DNA from: CADCWN01 sp039810045
GTDB taxonomy: Bacteria; Chloroflexota; Chloroflexia; Thermomicrobiales; CADCWN01
Direction: 5' to 3'
Length of the DNA: 20,802 nt
Assembly: GCA_039810045.1 (NCBI GenBank)
Contig: JBDHWF010000072.1
Coordinates: 1-20,802, forward strand
Numbering within the stretch: position 1 is the first letter of the stretch; each line of letters opens with the position of its first letter. Below the pieces are notes generated by a model, which did not search any database, was not told where the DNA came from, and saw only the letters and a list, made by a program, of their open reading frames with translations. Positions 1-7,863 of this stretch are shown in pieces. Position numbers and translations under genes: made by a program.

Positions 1-9
1 AGTCACCAT
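1..9 (-). CDS. Start of a further gene, cut by the left edge (possibly leuB)
   Basis: Three codons (ATG GTG ACT) read leftward off the window. A strong ribosome binding site, GAGGAGG, ends four to five bases before the ATG. The gene is co-oriented with leuD, whose stop lies 97 bases upstream. leuB often follows leuCD, so 3-isopropylmalate dehydrogenase is a natural guess, but three codons cannot identify a product. The start itself is supported by the ribosome binding site and the operon position. Confidence 0.45.
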
Positions 10-34
10 CTTCCTCCTCAGCCCCAAACGGCGC

Positions 35-81
35 GCGGCTCAGTGTTCGCAGAACTGTTCTTCGCCCTGCCACTGAGCCGC
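35..81 (-). other. Perfect 11-bp inverted repeat after leuD (hairpin)
   Basis: GCGGCTCAGTG (35-45) and CACTGAGCCGC (71-81) are exact reverse complements around a 25-base loop that itself contains AGAACAGTTCT. The element lies between the leuD stop and the next gene's start. No run of T follows on the minus strand, so a plain intrinsic terminator is unlikely. A processing or stability hairpin, or a partial terminator, fits better. Confidence 0.6.
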
Positions 82-106
82 TGCCAGCATCTTTCCTATT
101 GGTCGT

Positions 107-631
107 TTAGGCGTCAGCCTTGGCGTAGGTCGCTTCCCGCGCCTGCACTTCGTCCTTGATCGAGTTCATCAACCCGCCCGCCCGGATGATCTTCATCACC
201 CCTTCGGGGAACGGTGCGGCCTGATAGGTCTGCCCGGACGTATGGTTGAAAATCGTCCCTTCGCTGAGATTGACCGTCAGTTGATCGCCCATCTCCGCGT
301 GGGCCACGGCTTCCGGGCATTCGAGAATCGGCAAACCCAGGTTGATACTGTTACGGAAGAAGATCCGCGCAAAAGAACTGGCGATCACACAGCTCACCCC
401 CGCCGCCTTGATCGCAATCGGGGCGTGTTCCCGCGATGACCCACAGCCAAAGTTCTTTCCCCCAACGATGACATCCCCTGGCTGCACCTCTTTAACAAAG
501 TTCTCATCGAGGTCTTCCAGGGCGTGTTTCGCCAGTTCGTCTGGGTCCGAAGTATTCAGGTAGCGTGCTGGAATCAGCACATCGGTATTAATGTCATCGC
601 CATACCGCCAGGCGCGGCCCTCAAACTGCAT
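107..631 (-). CDS. leuD: 3-isopropylmalate dehydratase small subunit (LeuD)
   Basis: This is the small (swivel-domain) subunit of isopropylmalate isomerase. With LeuC it converts 2-isopropylmalate to 3-isopropylmalate in cytosolic leucine synthesis. The protein is 174 aa, within the usual size for a stand-alone LeuD. It carries the substrate-binding signature GCGSSREHAP at about residues 62-71 and an early GDDINTDVLIPARYL segment typical of this family. An AAGGAG motif lies nine to ten bases before the ATG, and leuC ends 49 bases upstream. The related homoaconitase and citraconate-type small subunits look similar, but the leuA-leuC-leuD order makes the leucine role likely. Confidence 0.96.
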   Translation of the reverse strand: MQFEGRAWRYGDDINTDVLIPARYLNTSDPDELAKHALEDLDENFVKEVQPGDVIVGGKNFGCGSSREHAPIAIKAAGVSCVIASSFARIFFRNSINLGLPILECPEAVAHAEMGDQLTVNLSEGTIFNHTSGQTYQAAPFPEGVMKIIRAGGLMNSIKDEVQAREATYAKADA

Positions 632-657
632 CGTGCATCGCTCCTTCTACACCCACC

Positions 658-679
658 GGGCAGTGTATCACTCGCGCCC
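658..679 (-). other. Bulged stem-loop between leuC and leuD
   Basis: GGGC AGTG (658-665) pairs with CACT and GCCC (669-672, 676-679) around a three-base loop, with a three-base bulge. It sits directly after the leuC stop codon. There is no T-run. It may be an intercistronic stability or processing element. Confidence 0.35.
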
Positions 680-680
680 G

Positions 681-1955
681 TTACGCCGTCACCGCCTCTT
701 TACCCACGACCTCTTTCGGGTGGGTGATCACACCAGTCAGCGCGGTAGCCGCCGCCACCGCGGGATTCGCCAGGAAACTCTTACTGGTGGGGTGGCCCAT
801 CCGCCCAACAAAATTGCGGTTTGATGTACTTAGGCACTTCTCCTCTGGCCCCAGCACACCCATAAATCCGCCGAAACACGCGCCACAGGTTGGCGCGCTG
901 ACCGTTGCCCCAGCATCGAGGAAGATGTCAAACAACCCTTCGTGCATCGCATCGCGGTAGACCTGCTTCGAGCCAGGGACGATCAGCGTGTCACAGGCGA
1001 CCTTCTGGCCTTGCAGGATTTTCGCCACCGTCCGCAAGTCGCTCAGGCGGGCGTTGGTGCAGGAGCCGATGAAGACCCGATCAACGGTCTCACCGCTCAT
1101 CTCACTGACAGTCTTCACATTCTCTGGCGACCAGGGCAGCGCGACCAGCGGTTCGAGTTTGGAGACATCGACCGTGAAATGCTTCGCATAAGTCGCATCA
1201 TCGTCTGGGGCAATGGGCGTGTACGGCTTCTTCGCCCGCCCTTGCAGGTAGGCTTCAGTAATATCGTCGTAGGGGAAGATGCCGTTTGATGCCCCGGCCT
1301 CAATCGCCATATTCGCCATCGTCAGGCGTTCTTCCATTGGCAATGTGCGGAGCGCATCGCCGCAATACTCCATCGCCTGATTCAGCACGCCATCGCCGCC
1401 GAGCATCCCGATAATGTGCAGAATCAGGTCTTTGCCCATGATATATTCGGGCCGCGTGCCTTTCAGTTCGAACCGATACGTCTCTGGCACCTGCATCCAG
1501 AGCCGCCCGGTTGCCATTGCCGCCGCCAGATCGGTCGAACCAATCCCGGTCGAATAGCAGCCAGTCGCGCCGTAGGTGCAGGTGTGCGAATCGGCCCCGA
1601 TGATCAGCTCACCGGGCAGCACCCACCCTTCTTCCGGCAGAATAACGTGCTCAATGCCCGAGCCTTCGGCGTAGTAGTGCTGCAATTGCTGTTCTTTGGC
1701 GAACGAGCGCGAGATCATGATCTGCGCCGCCGATGCAATATCTTTCGATGGGGCATAGTGCGACAGCACCAGGAAAAACCGCTCTGGGAACGGCAGCTTC
1801 GTCAGCCCAATATCTTTCAAACGTTTGATCGAGATCGGCGCGGTAATATCGTTGCCCATCATCAGATCAATCTCAGCCTCGATCAGATCGCCCGGTTTGA
1901 CCGATTCTAGCCCGGCGTGCCGCGCCATAATCTTCTCGGTCATTGTCATGCCCAT
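681..1955 (-). CDS. leuC: 3-isopropylmalate dehydratase large subunit (LeuC)
   Basis: This is the catalytic [4Fe-4S] subunit of isopropylmalate isomerase, of the aconitase superfamily. The three cluster-ligand cysteines are visible: C299 in FIGSCTNARLSDL, and C357 and C360 in PTCGACFGG. The protein is 424 aa, matching the stand-alone LeuC/homoaconitase large-subunit size of about 420. The ATG at 1955 has an AGGGGG ribosome binding site eight bases upstream; in-frame ATGs at codons 3 and 5 are alternatives. It is cotranscribed with leuA (85-base gap) and leuD (49-base gap). Homoaconitase-type large subunits are close relatives; the neighbours favour leucine synthesis. Confidence 0.96.
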   Translation of the reverse strand: MGMTMTEKIMARHAGLESVKPGDLIEAEIDLMMGNDITAPISIKRLKDIGLTKLPFPERFFLVLSHYAPSKDIASAAQIMISRSFAKEQQLQHYYAEGSGIEHVILPEEGWVLPGELIIGADSHTCTYGATGCYSTGIGSTDLAAAMATGRLWMQVPETYRFELKGTRPEYIMGKDLILHIIGMLGGDGVLNQAMEYCGDALRTLPMEERLTMANMAIEAGASNGIFPYDDITEAYLQGRAKKPYTPIAPDDDATYAKHFTVDVSKLEPLVALPWSPENVKTVSEMSGETVDRVFIGSCTNARLSDLRTVAKILQGQKVACDTLIVPGSKQVYRDAMHEGLFDIFLDAGATVSAPTCGACFGGFMGVLGPEEKCLSTSNRNFVGRMGHPTSKSFLANPAVAAATALTGVITHPKEVVGKEAVTA

Positions 1956-2040
1956 GCGTATACCCCCTACTGTTCCCTACACGCCCTACCGCGTGATCAT
2001 TCACTGGTGCCAAAGATAGCCGATCTCCCTGTGCTCCTGA

Positions 2041-3642
2041 TTATGCCCTACTCTGCGCCGTTGCGTTGGATTGCTGGGCCGCCGGGGCTTTCGCCGCCAC
2101 TGCCGCCCGATTCAACGCGACCAGATAGGCCCGCAGGCTCGCCTCGACGACATCGGTTGCGACACCGCGGCCCTGGAAGGTCCGATCGCCGACGGCGATC
2201 GTCACGCCAACCGCCCCCTGCGCATCTTCACCGGGCGTGACCGCGTCGATATGGTAGCTGACCAGCGTATTCGGAATCCGCACCAGGTGATTCACCGCCC
2301 CGTAGAGGGCGTCGACCTGACCGTTGCCGCTGCCGCTCGCTTCATATTCCTGCCCATTGATCGCCAGTACCACCGCAGCGTCAGCGTGACCCTGTCCCTC
2401 GGACGCACTGGCCGACCGCCACGCCAGCAGCGTAAACGGTTCTGCCTCGGTCCGTTGTTGTTCGTCCTCAACGAGCGCCACAATATCCGCGTCGTCAATC
2501 CGCTTCTTACGGTCGGTCAGTGCGATGAACCGCGTGTAGAGCGCTTGCAGTTGGTCTGGTTCAACCGTATAGCCAAGATCAACCAGTCGCTGGCGGAACC
2601 CCGCGCGGCCCGAATGCTTGCCCATCACCAACCGATCTGCCGTCCAGCCGACCGATTCCGCCGTCATAATCTCGTAGGTGGTACGATCTTTGATCACGCC
2701 GTCCTGATGAATCCCCGACTCATGCGCGAACGCATTGGAACCAACCACGGCCTTATTCGGCGCAACGACGATGCCCGTGGAGCGCCCGACCAGCGACGAA
2801 ACGCCCCCGATCTTCTCAGTCCGAATCCCGGTTGAGTAGCTGGTGAAATTGTCGGCGCGTGTCCGCAACGCCATCACCACTTCTTCCAGCGGCGTATTTC
2901 CGGCCCGTTCCCCGATCCCGTTGATCGTCACTTCAATCTGCCGCACGCCCGCTTCAATCGCCGCCAGGGTGTTGGCGGTCGCCATTCCCAGGTCGTCGTG
3001 ATTGTGCGTGCTGAAGACGATCTGGTCGGCGTTCAGCACGCGGTCGGCCAGATATGCCCGTACTTTCGTGAACATGCGCGCGCATTCGTGCGGCAGGGTG
3101 TAGCCGACAGTATCGGGCAGATTGATCGTCGTCGCCCCGGCCTTCACCGCCACCTCAACCGCACGGCAGAGATAGTCCAGGTCGGTACGCGTGGCATCCA
3201 TCGCCGACCACTCGACATTCGGCACCGCGTTACGGGCGTAGCGCACCATCTCATCGATCCGCTCCAGCGCCTGCTCCCGCGAGAGGCGCACCTGATGTTG
3301 CAGGTGAATATCCGAGGTGGAGAAGAAGACATGCAGCATCGGGTCCTGGGCGGGTTGCAACGCCTCAATCGCCGCGTCAATGTCCGCTTTGACGCAGCGG
3401 GCCAGCGCCGCAATCGTCACGCCCCGCGCCTGCTCCGCGATCTGCTTCACCGAAGCCAGATCACCAGGGGAGGCAATCGGGAACCCCGCTTCAATCACGT
3501 CAACGCCAAGGTCAGCGAGGGCGGTCGCTACCTCCAGCTTTTCATCGAGCGACATCGTGGCCCCTGGCGACTGCTCACCATCGCGCAGAGTCGTATCAAA
3601 GACGCGAATACGCCGGGAATCGTCGCGAATGGCAGGCTCCAT
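2041..3642 (-). CDS. leuA: 2-isopropylmalate synthase (LeuA)
   Basis: This enzyme condenses acetyl-CoA with 2-oxoisovalerate, the committed step of leucine synthesis. The HMGL-like TIM barrel opens with FDTTLRDGEQSPG (residues 15-27) and contains the metal-binding HNHDDLGMA and the GERAGNTPLEEV segment. The last 130 or so residues match the LeuA allosteric dimer domain that senses leucine. The protein is 533 aa from the chosen ATG at 3642, which has AGGAGGG about five bases upstream; an in-frame start at 3693 lacks this support. The tail is Ala/Gln-rich. Citramalate synthase is a relative, but leuCD downstream argues for LeuA. Confidence 0.96.
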   Translation of the reverse strand: MEPAIRDDSRRIRVFDTTLRDGEQSPGATMSLDEKLEVATALADLGVDVIEAGFPIASPGDLASVKQIAEQARGVTIAALARCVKADIDAAIEALQPAQDPMLHVFFSTSDIHLQHQVRLSREQALERIDEMVRYARNAVPNVEWSAMDATRTDLDYLCRAVEVAVKAGATTINLPDTVGYTLPHECARMFTKVRAYLADRVLNADQIVFSTHNHDDLGMATANTLAAIEAGVRQIEVTINGIGERAGNTPLEEVVMALRTRADNFTSYSTGIRTEKIGGVSSLVGRSTGIVVAPNKAVVGSNAFAHESGIHQDGVIKDRTTYEIMTAESVGWTADRLVMGKHSGRAGFRQRLVDLGYTVEPDQLQALYTRFIALTDRKKRIDDADIVALVEDEQQRTEAEPFTLLAWRSASASEGQGHADAAVVLAINGQEYEASGSGNGQVDALYGAVNHLVRIPNTLVSYHIDAVTPGEDAQGAVGVTIAVGDRTFQGRGVATDVVEASLRAYLVALNRAAVAAKAPAAQQSNATAQSRA

Positions 3643-3661
3643 GGCTCCCTCCTGTGGCAGT

Positions 3662-3698
3662 GGGCGGTGGCGGCTACTCCCCAGCGCGGCCACCGCCC
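3662..3698 (-). other. Perfect 10-bp stem-loop between ilvC and leuA
   Basis: GGGCGGTGGC (3662-3671) and GCCACCGCCC (3689-3698) are exact complements around a 17-base loop, extendable past a one-base bulge. It lies in the 66-base ilvC-leuA gap, just before the leuA ribosome binding site. No T-run follows. It could slow exonucleases or set the relative expression of leuA. Confidence 0.55.
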
Positions 3699-3708
3699 CA
3701 CCAGTATG

Positions 3709-4719
3709 CTACTCGGTGTCACCCTTCTTGATGAACGGCATCATCCCCCGCAATTGCTCACCAACCTGCTCAATCTGATGCTCGGTGTGGCTGCTGCGCA
3801 TCTGCTTGAAGTTTTCCTGGTTGCTGTTGCGATTTTCATCCATCCACTTATTCGCGAAGACCCCTTCGCGAATGTCGGAGAGAACTTTCCGCATCGACTC
3901 TTTCACATGGTCATCGACAACCCGTGGGCCGCTGGTATAGTCGCCAAACTCGGCAGTGTTCGATACCGAGTAGCGCATATATTTCAGGCCACCCTCGTAC
4001 ATCAAATCCACGATCAGCTTCATCTCGTGCAGGCACTCGAAGTAGGCCATCTCTGGCTGATACCCCGCCTCAACCAGCGTCTCGAAGCCGGCCTGAATCA
4101 GGGCGCTGACGCCACCACAAAGCACTGCCTGCTCGCCAAAGAGGTCAGTTTCCGTTTCCTCGGCGAACGTCGTCTCGATAATGCCAGCGCGAGCGCAACC
4201 AATCGCCTTGCCGTAGGCCAACGCCAGATCTTTCCCGTGCCCGGTCGCATCGCGCTGCACCGCCAATAACCCTGGCACGCCCACGCCCTCCTGGTAGAGT
4301 TCGCGCACACGATGACCGGGGCTTTTCGGCGCAATCATCGTCACATCAACCCCTTCGGGCGGGTCGATGAACTGGTAGTGGATATTGAAGCCGTGCGCGA
4401 ACATCAGCATCTTGCCCGGAGTCAGGTGCGGCTTGATCGATTCCTCGTAGACCTTGCTCTGCACTTCGTCTGGCACCACGACCATGATGATGTCGGCTTC
4501 TTTGGCGGCATCGGCCACATCCATCACCTTCAGGCCACGTGCTTCGGCCTTCTCGCGGCTCTTGCTGCCCTTGTGCAAACCGACGCGCACATCGACGCCA
4601 CTATCTTTCAGATTCAACGAGTGGGCGTGCCCCTGGCTGCCGTACCCGATCACGGCGACTTTTTTCTGTTTCAGGGCTTCAAGATCGGCATCTTTGTCGT
4701 AGTAGATCGTCACGGCCAT
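3709..4719 (-). CDS. ilvC: Ketol-acid reductoisomerase, class I (IlvC)
   Basis: IlvC isomerises and reduces 2-acetolactate (or acetohydroxybutyrate) to the dihydroxy acid in valine, leucine and isoleucine synthesis. At 336 aa it is a short class I enzyme. The N-terminal Rossmann domain shows GYGSQGHAHSLNL (about residues 24-36). The following loop has GSKSREK, with Ser and Lys residues usually linked to NADPH preference. The C-terminal knotted helical domain includes ETETDLFGEQ and the late conserved segment SNTAEFGDYTSGP. The ATG at 4719 has AAGGAGG about seven bases upstream and is preferred to an in-frame start at 4770. Confidence 0.97.
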   Translation of the reverse strand: MAVTIYYDKDADLEALKQKKVAVIGYGSQGHAHSLNLKDSGVDVRVGLHKGSKSREKAEARGLKVMDVADAAKEADIIMVVVPDEVQSKVYEESIKPHLTPGKMLMFAHGFNIHYQFIDPPEGVDVTMIAPKSPGHRVRELYQEGVGVPGLLAVQRDATGHGKDLALAYGKAIGCARAGIIETTFAEETETDLFGEQAVLCGGVSALIQAGFETLVEAGYQPEMAYFECLHEMKLIVDLMYEGGLKYMRYSVSNTAEFGDYTSGPRVVDDHVKESMRKVLSDIREGVFANKWMDENRNSNQENFKQMRSSHTEHQIEQVGEQLRGMMPFIKKGDTE

Positions 4720-4747
4720 CGGTCTTCCTCCTTCTTCGGCAGCGGTG

Positions 4748-4793
4748 GATAAGGATCCGCTCCTTATCACTCCTGGCGATATCCGTTATCGCC
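4748..4793 (-). other. Two tandem stem-loops between the GNAT gene and ilvC
   Basis: Hairpin A is GATAAGGA/TCCTTATC (4748-4755, 4761-4768), 8 bp perfect with a 5-base loop. Hairpin B is GGCGATA/TATCGCC (4775-4781, 4787-4793), 7 bp perfect with a 5-base loop, and it overlaps the GNAT stop codon. Neither is followed by a T-run on the minus strand. They sit just upstream of the ilvC ribosome binding site and may act as processing or stability elements. Confidence 0.5.
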
Positions 4794-5394
4794 CAACGTT
4801 GTCTGCGCTCGCTCGTTGCACCAACGCATAGATCAGGATATCTTCGTAGACCCCTTCCTTACAAATATAGTCGTGCAGCAGCCCTTCGCGCTGCATTCCA
4901 CAATGCTCCATCACGCGCGCCGACGCTGGATTGCGCGGCAGGCAGGTCGCCTCAATGCGGTGTATTCCCAACGCTTCCAGCCCAAAGGCGACGACACGCT
5001 GCGCCGCCTCGCTCATGTAGCCCTGATTCCAGTACGGTACGCCCAGCCAGTAGCCAAGTTCAGCACGGTTGTGCCGTGGGGCCAAGGTTAGGGCGATTCC
5101 GCCCAGCAGTGTGGTATCGCTAGTGCGGGTAATCGCGAACGAGTAGAAGTGCCCTCTGGCCGCAGCGGGCGCGTGACTGGCGATCCACGCCTCCGCTACA
5201 CCATCGGGATACGGATGCGGGATATTCAGCGTCGTCTCGGCGACTCGCTGATCACCAGCCAACTCCTGCACCCGCGCGGCATCAGCTAGCGCAAAAGGCC
5301 GCAACGTCAGCCGCGCCGTCATCAATGTCGGCACCGCGTTCACTGCTTCTTGCCCTTCGCCGCCCCGCTCATCCACCAACCGCGCCACGTCCAT
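4786..5394 (-). CDS. GNAT-family N-acetyltransferase (RimJ/RimL type)
   Basis: This is a predicted acetyl-CoA-dependent N-acetyltransferase. It opens its domain with LMTARLTLRPF, contains ELGYWLGVPYWNQGYMSEA, the usual strand-4/pyrophosphate-binding region, and ends with NPASARVMEHCGMQREG, the C-terminal RimJ/RimL signature. The substrate cannot be read from sequence; candidates are a protein N-terminus or a small metabolite. The start is uncertain: the ATG at 5394 gives 202 aa, a GTG at 5427 and an ATG at 5322 are alternatives, and none has a well-spaced ribosome binding site. It sits between ilvN and ilvC, just after an intrinsic terminator, so it may be weakly expressed or a late insertion into the operon. 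Confidence 0.85.
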   Translation of the reverse strand: MDVARLVDERGGEGQEAVNAVPTLMTARLTLRPFALADAARVQELAGDQRVAETTLNIPHPYPDGVAEAWIASHAPAAARGHFYSFAITRTSDTTLLGGIALTLAPRHNRAELGYWLGVPYWNQGYMSEAAQRVVAFGLEALGIHRIEATCLPRNPASARVMEHCGMQREGLLHDYICKEGVYEDILIYALVQRASADNVGR

Positions 5395-5433
5395 TCCTAC
5401 TGTTGACCCCGAAGCGCCGCACTCCACCCACGG

Positions 5434-5459
5434 AAAAGGGCGTTCCTGCGAACGCCCTT
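5434..5459 (-). terminator. Intrinsic terminator after ilvN
   Basis: On the minus strand a perfect 10-bp stem AAGGGCGTTC/GAACGCCCTT with a 4-base loop is followed by TTTT and C. It begins about ten bases after the ilvN stop. This is the cleanest factor-independent terminator in the operon, and it lies in the middle of it, before the GNAT gene and ilvC. Read-through or a separate promoter must feed the downstream genes. Confidence 0.75.
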
Positions 5460-5469
5460 GCTCACCATC

Positions 5470-5991
5470 TCAGTTATCGCCGCTAACCCCGCGGGCAACG
5501 GCGACGCGCCCGGTTCGCGCAATCTCTTTAATCCCGTAGCCGCGCAGCATATCCAGCAAGCTATCGATGCGAGCGACCGAACCGACCGCCTCGACGACCA
5601 GCGAACGCGGGGCAACGTCCGCGATCCGCGCGTTAAACATCTCCGCAATCTCGCGAATCTGCGTGCGGGTATCCTCACTGGCTGCTACCTTGATCAGGGC
5701 CAACTCACGGGAGATCAGCCGCTCGTTGCTCAGGTCAGTGACCTTCCGCACTTCCAGCAACTTATAGAGTTGCTTCACCGCTTGCTCCGTCTCGGCATCG
5801 TCGCCGTGGAGCGCGATCGTCATCCGCGATAACCCCGGCTGTTCGCTGGCCCCGACATTCAGACTATCGACATTGAACCGCCGCCGCCGCAGCAAACTGG
5901 CAACCCGATTGAGTACCCCTGGCTGATCGTCAACCAGCACACTCAACGTATGCTCACTGGTGCCACCTGGTTTATTCAACGCCACCGCCAT
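5470..5991 (-). CDS. ilvN: Acetolactate synthase small (regulatory) subunit (IlvN/IlvH)
   Basis: This is the regulatory subunit of acetohydroxyacid synthase. It activates IlvB and gives feedback inhibition, usually by valine. The protein is 173 aa with an N-terminal ACT domain (TLSVLVDDQPGVLNRVASLL at about 15-34, then RRRFNVDSLNVG) and a second ACT-like C-terminal domain (ELALIKVAA, then VVEAVGSVARIDSLL). This is the long IlvH-type layout. The ribosome binding site AAGGAGG lies seven bases before the ATG. It follows ilvB by 60 bases and is followed at once by an intrinsic terminator. Confidence 0.96.
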   Translation of the reverse strand: MAVALNKPGGTSEHTLSVLVDDQPGVLNRVASLLRRRRFNVDSLNVGASEQPGLSRMTIALHGDDAETEQAVKQLYKLLEVRKVTDLSNERLISRELALIKVAASEDTRTQIREIAEMFNARIADVAPRSLVVEAVGSVARIDSLLDMLRGYGIKEIARTGRVAVARGVSGDN

Positions 5992-6051
5992 CTATCGCCT
6001 CCTTGGTCGTCTTGCCCAACGTTAGTGATGCGCACAAGCCAATCGCCGTGC

Positions 6052-7806
6052 TTACTCCACCGCCGAGGGGTCGCCTTCAATCATCTGCGAATTCGCCGCG
6101 CCTGGCGCAACCATCGGGTAGACGTTTTCTTCGGGATTGATGCGGAACTCGACCAACACTGGCCCGGTCGCCGCCCGCGCCTGCTCAATCACCGACCAGA
6201 CTTCTTCTGGCCGCTCCGCCCGCAGACCAAGAATCCCATACGCTTCGGCGATCTTGACAAAGTCCGGCGCCCCAATTGGCGTGTGGGCATAGTTGCCACC
6301 GTGGAACAATTGCTGCCACTGCCGCACCATCCCCAGATAGCCATTGTTGAGAATCATCAGCTTGACCGGGATATTCTCGGTCGCAATGGTCGAAAGCTCT
6401 GGCAGTGACATTTGTACACCACCATCACCGCAAATCGCCCAGACCTCAGTATCTGGGCAGCCAACTTTCGCGCCCATCGCGGCGGGGAGGCCAAAGCCCA
6501 TCGTCCCCGCCCCACCCGAACTGATCCAGCGGTTCGGCGCTTCGTAAGCGCCCCACTGGGCCGCCCACATCTGGTGCTGGCCCACGTCACTGGTGATGAT
6601 CGCCTCGCCCTTCGTTGCTGCCCGCAAGGCGGCAATCACCTTGAATGGTGAAATCCCTGGCTCATCAGCGGAGAACTCCGGCACTGGCGGAGCGATCTTC
6701 CACCGATCAATTGCTGCCCGCCATTCGCCGCGCTCCGCTGGCTTCACTACCTCTGCCAGCCGCGCCAGCACCCGCTTCGCATCACCGACAATCGGCACAT
6801 CAACGCGCACATTCTTGCCGATTTCCGCCGGGTCAATATCAATGTGAATCACCGTCGCCTTCGGGGCGAACATATCGGTGCGCCCGGTAGCGCGGTCGTC
6901 AAATCGCGCCCCAACGGTGATCAGCAGGTCACACTCGTCAATCGCCCGATTGACGTGCGCGTGGCCGTGCATCCCCATAAAGCCAATCGCGTTGGGGTGT
7001 GAGGCGGGCAACGTCCCCAGCCCATGCAGCGTAAACGCCACGGGCAGGTCGGCCTTCTCCACGAAAGCCTGCAACTCCTCCATCGCCCCGCTGATCGCGA
7101 TGCCGTGCCCCGCCATTACCACAGGCTTCTGCGCCTGCGCGATCAACTTCGCCGCCGCCTTGATCTGGCCCATATTGCCGTTCATCGTCGGGCGATAACC
7201 GGGCAACTCAACCTGATACCCAGCGGAGGGCGTTGTCGGTGCCACAATCGTGGTCTTCGGAATGTCGATCAAGACTGGCCCAGGACGACCGCTGCGGGCC
7301 AGGTGAAACGCCTCGGCCACCACCCGCGGAATATCGGCTACGCGCTCGATCTGGAATGAATGCTTGGTGATCGGCAGCGTCACCCCGATAATATCGACTT
7401 CCTGAAAGGCATCTTTGCCGATCATCGGCAAGCCCACCTGCCCGGTGATCGCCACCAGTGGCGTGGAATCGAGCATCGCATCGGCAATCGCCGTGACAAA
7501 GTTCGTCGCGCCAGGGCCGCTGGTCGCCAGACAAACGCCCACCTTGCCCGTCGCCCGGGCGTAGCCTTCGGCGGCGTGGCCCGCCCACTGCTCATGCCGG
7601 ACCAAAATATGGCGCAATTGTGGTTCGTAGCTGGGGAGTACATCGTAGAGCGGGATAACGGCACCACCGGGGTAGCCAAAGATCAGATCGACACCTTCAC
7701 GGATCAACGCCTCGCAGAGCGCGTGAGCCCCCAGATAGGGGCGCGGGGCGGGAGTGGTTGCTGACGCAGCGGGCGTTGCTGCGGGAGTGATCGTGGCGGA
7801 ACTCAT
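6052..7806 (-). CDS. ilvB: Acetolactate synthase large (catalytic) subunit (IlvB)
   Basis: This thiamine-diphosphate enzyme condenses two pyruvates, or pyruvate with 2-oxobutyrate, in the first common BCAA step. The protein is 584 aa. It shows the catalytic Glu72 in RHEQWAGHAAEGYAR, an RFDDRATGRT segment near residue 301 in the FAD-binding middle domain, and the ThDP motif GDGGVQMS (460-467) ending in NN (487-488). The residues VRQWQ and GAPDFVKIAEAYG are also typical of acetohydroxyacid synthase. The first 22 residues are Ala/Thr/Pro-rich and unlike the family core. An AGGGAGG ribosome binding site supports the ATG at 7806. ilvN follows, as expected for a holoenzyme pair. Confidence 0.97.
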   Translation of the reverse strand: MSSATITPAATPAASATTPAPRPYLGAHALCEALIREGVDLIFGYPGGAVIPLYDVLPSYEPQLRHILVRHEQWAGHAAEGYARATGKVGVCLATSGPGATNFVTAIADAMLDSTPLVAITGQVGLPMIGKDAFQEVDIIGVTLPITKHSFQIERVADIPRVVAEAFHLARSGRPGPVLIDIPKTTIVAPTTPSAGYQVELPGYRPTMNGNMGQIKAAAKLIAQAQKPVVMAGHGIAISGAMEELQAFVEKADLPVAFTLHGLGTLPASHPNAIGFMGMHGHAHVNRAIDECDLLITVGARFDDRATGRTDMFAPKATVIHIDIDPAEIGKNVRVDVPIVGDAKRVLARLAEVVKPAERGEWRAAIDRWKIAPPVPEFSADEPGISPFKVIAALRAATKGEAIITSDVGQHQMWAAQWGAYEAPNRWISSGGAGTMGFGLPAAMGAKVGCPDTEVWAICGDGGVQMSLPELSTIATENIPVKLMILNNGYLGMVRQWQQLFHGGNYAHTPIGAPDFVKIAEAYGILGLRAERPEEVWSVIEQARAATGPVLVEFRINPEENVYPMVAPGAANSQMIEGDPSAVE

Positions 7807-7863
7807 ACTGCCTCCCTTTTGGCCGTTCCCTCGTGCCTCAGCACGAAGATCATTCGTCGACGC

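Noticed and set aside
2998..4269. A 423-aa plus-strand frame opposite leuA and ilvC
   Set aside because: It is antisense to two clearly identified genes and spans their junction. Such long frames are common on the reverse strand of GC-rich genes, and the translation shows no domain.
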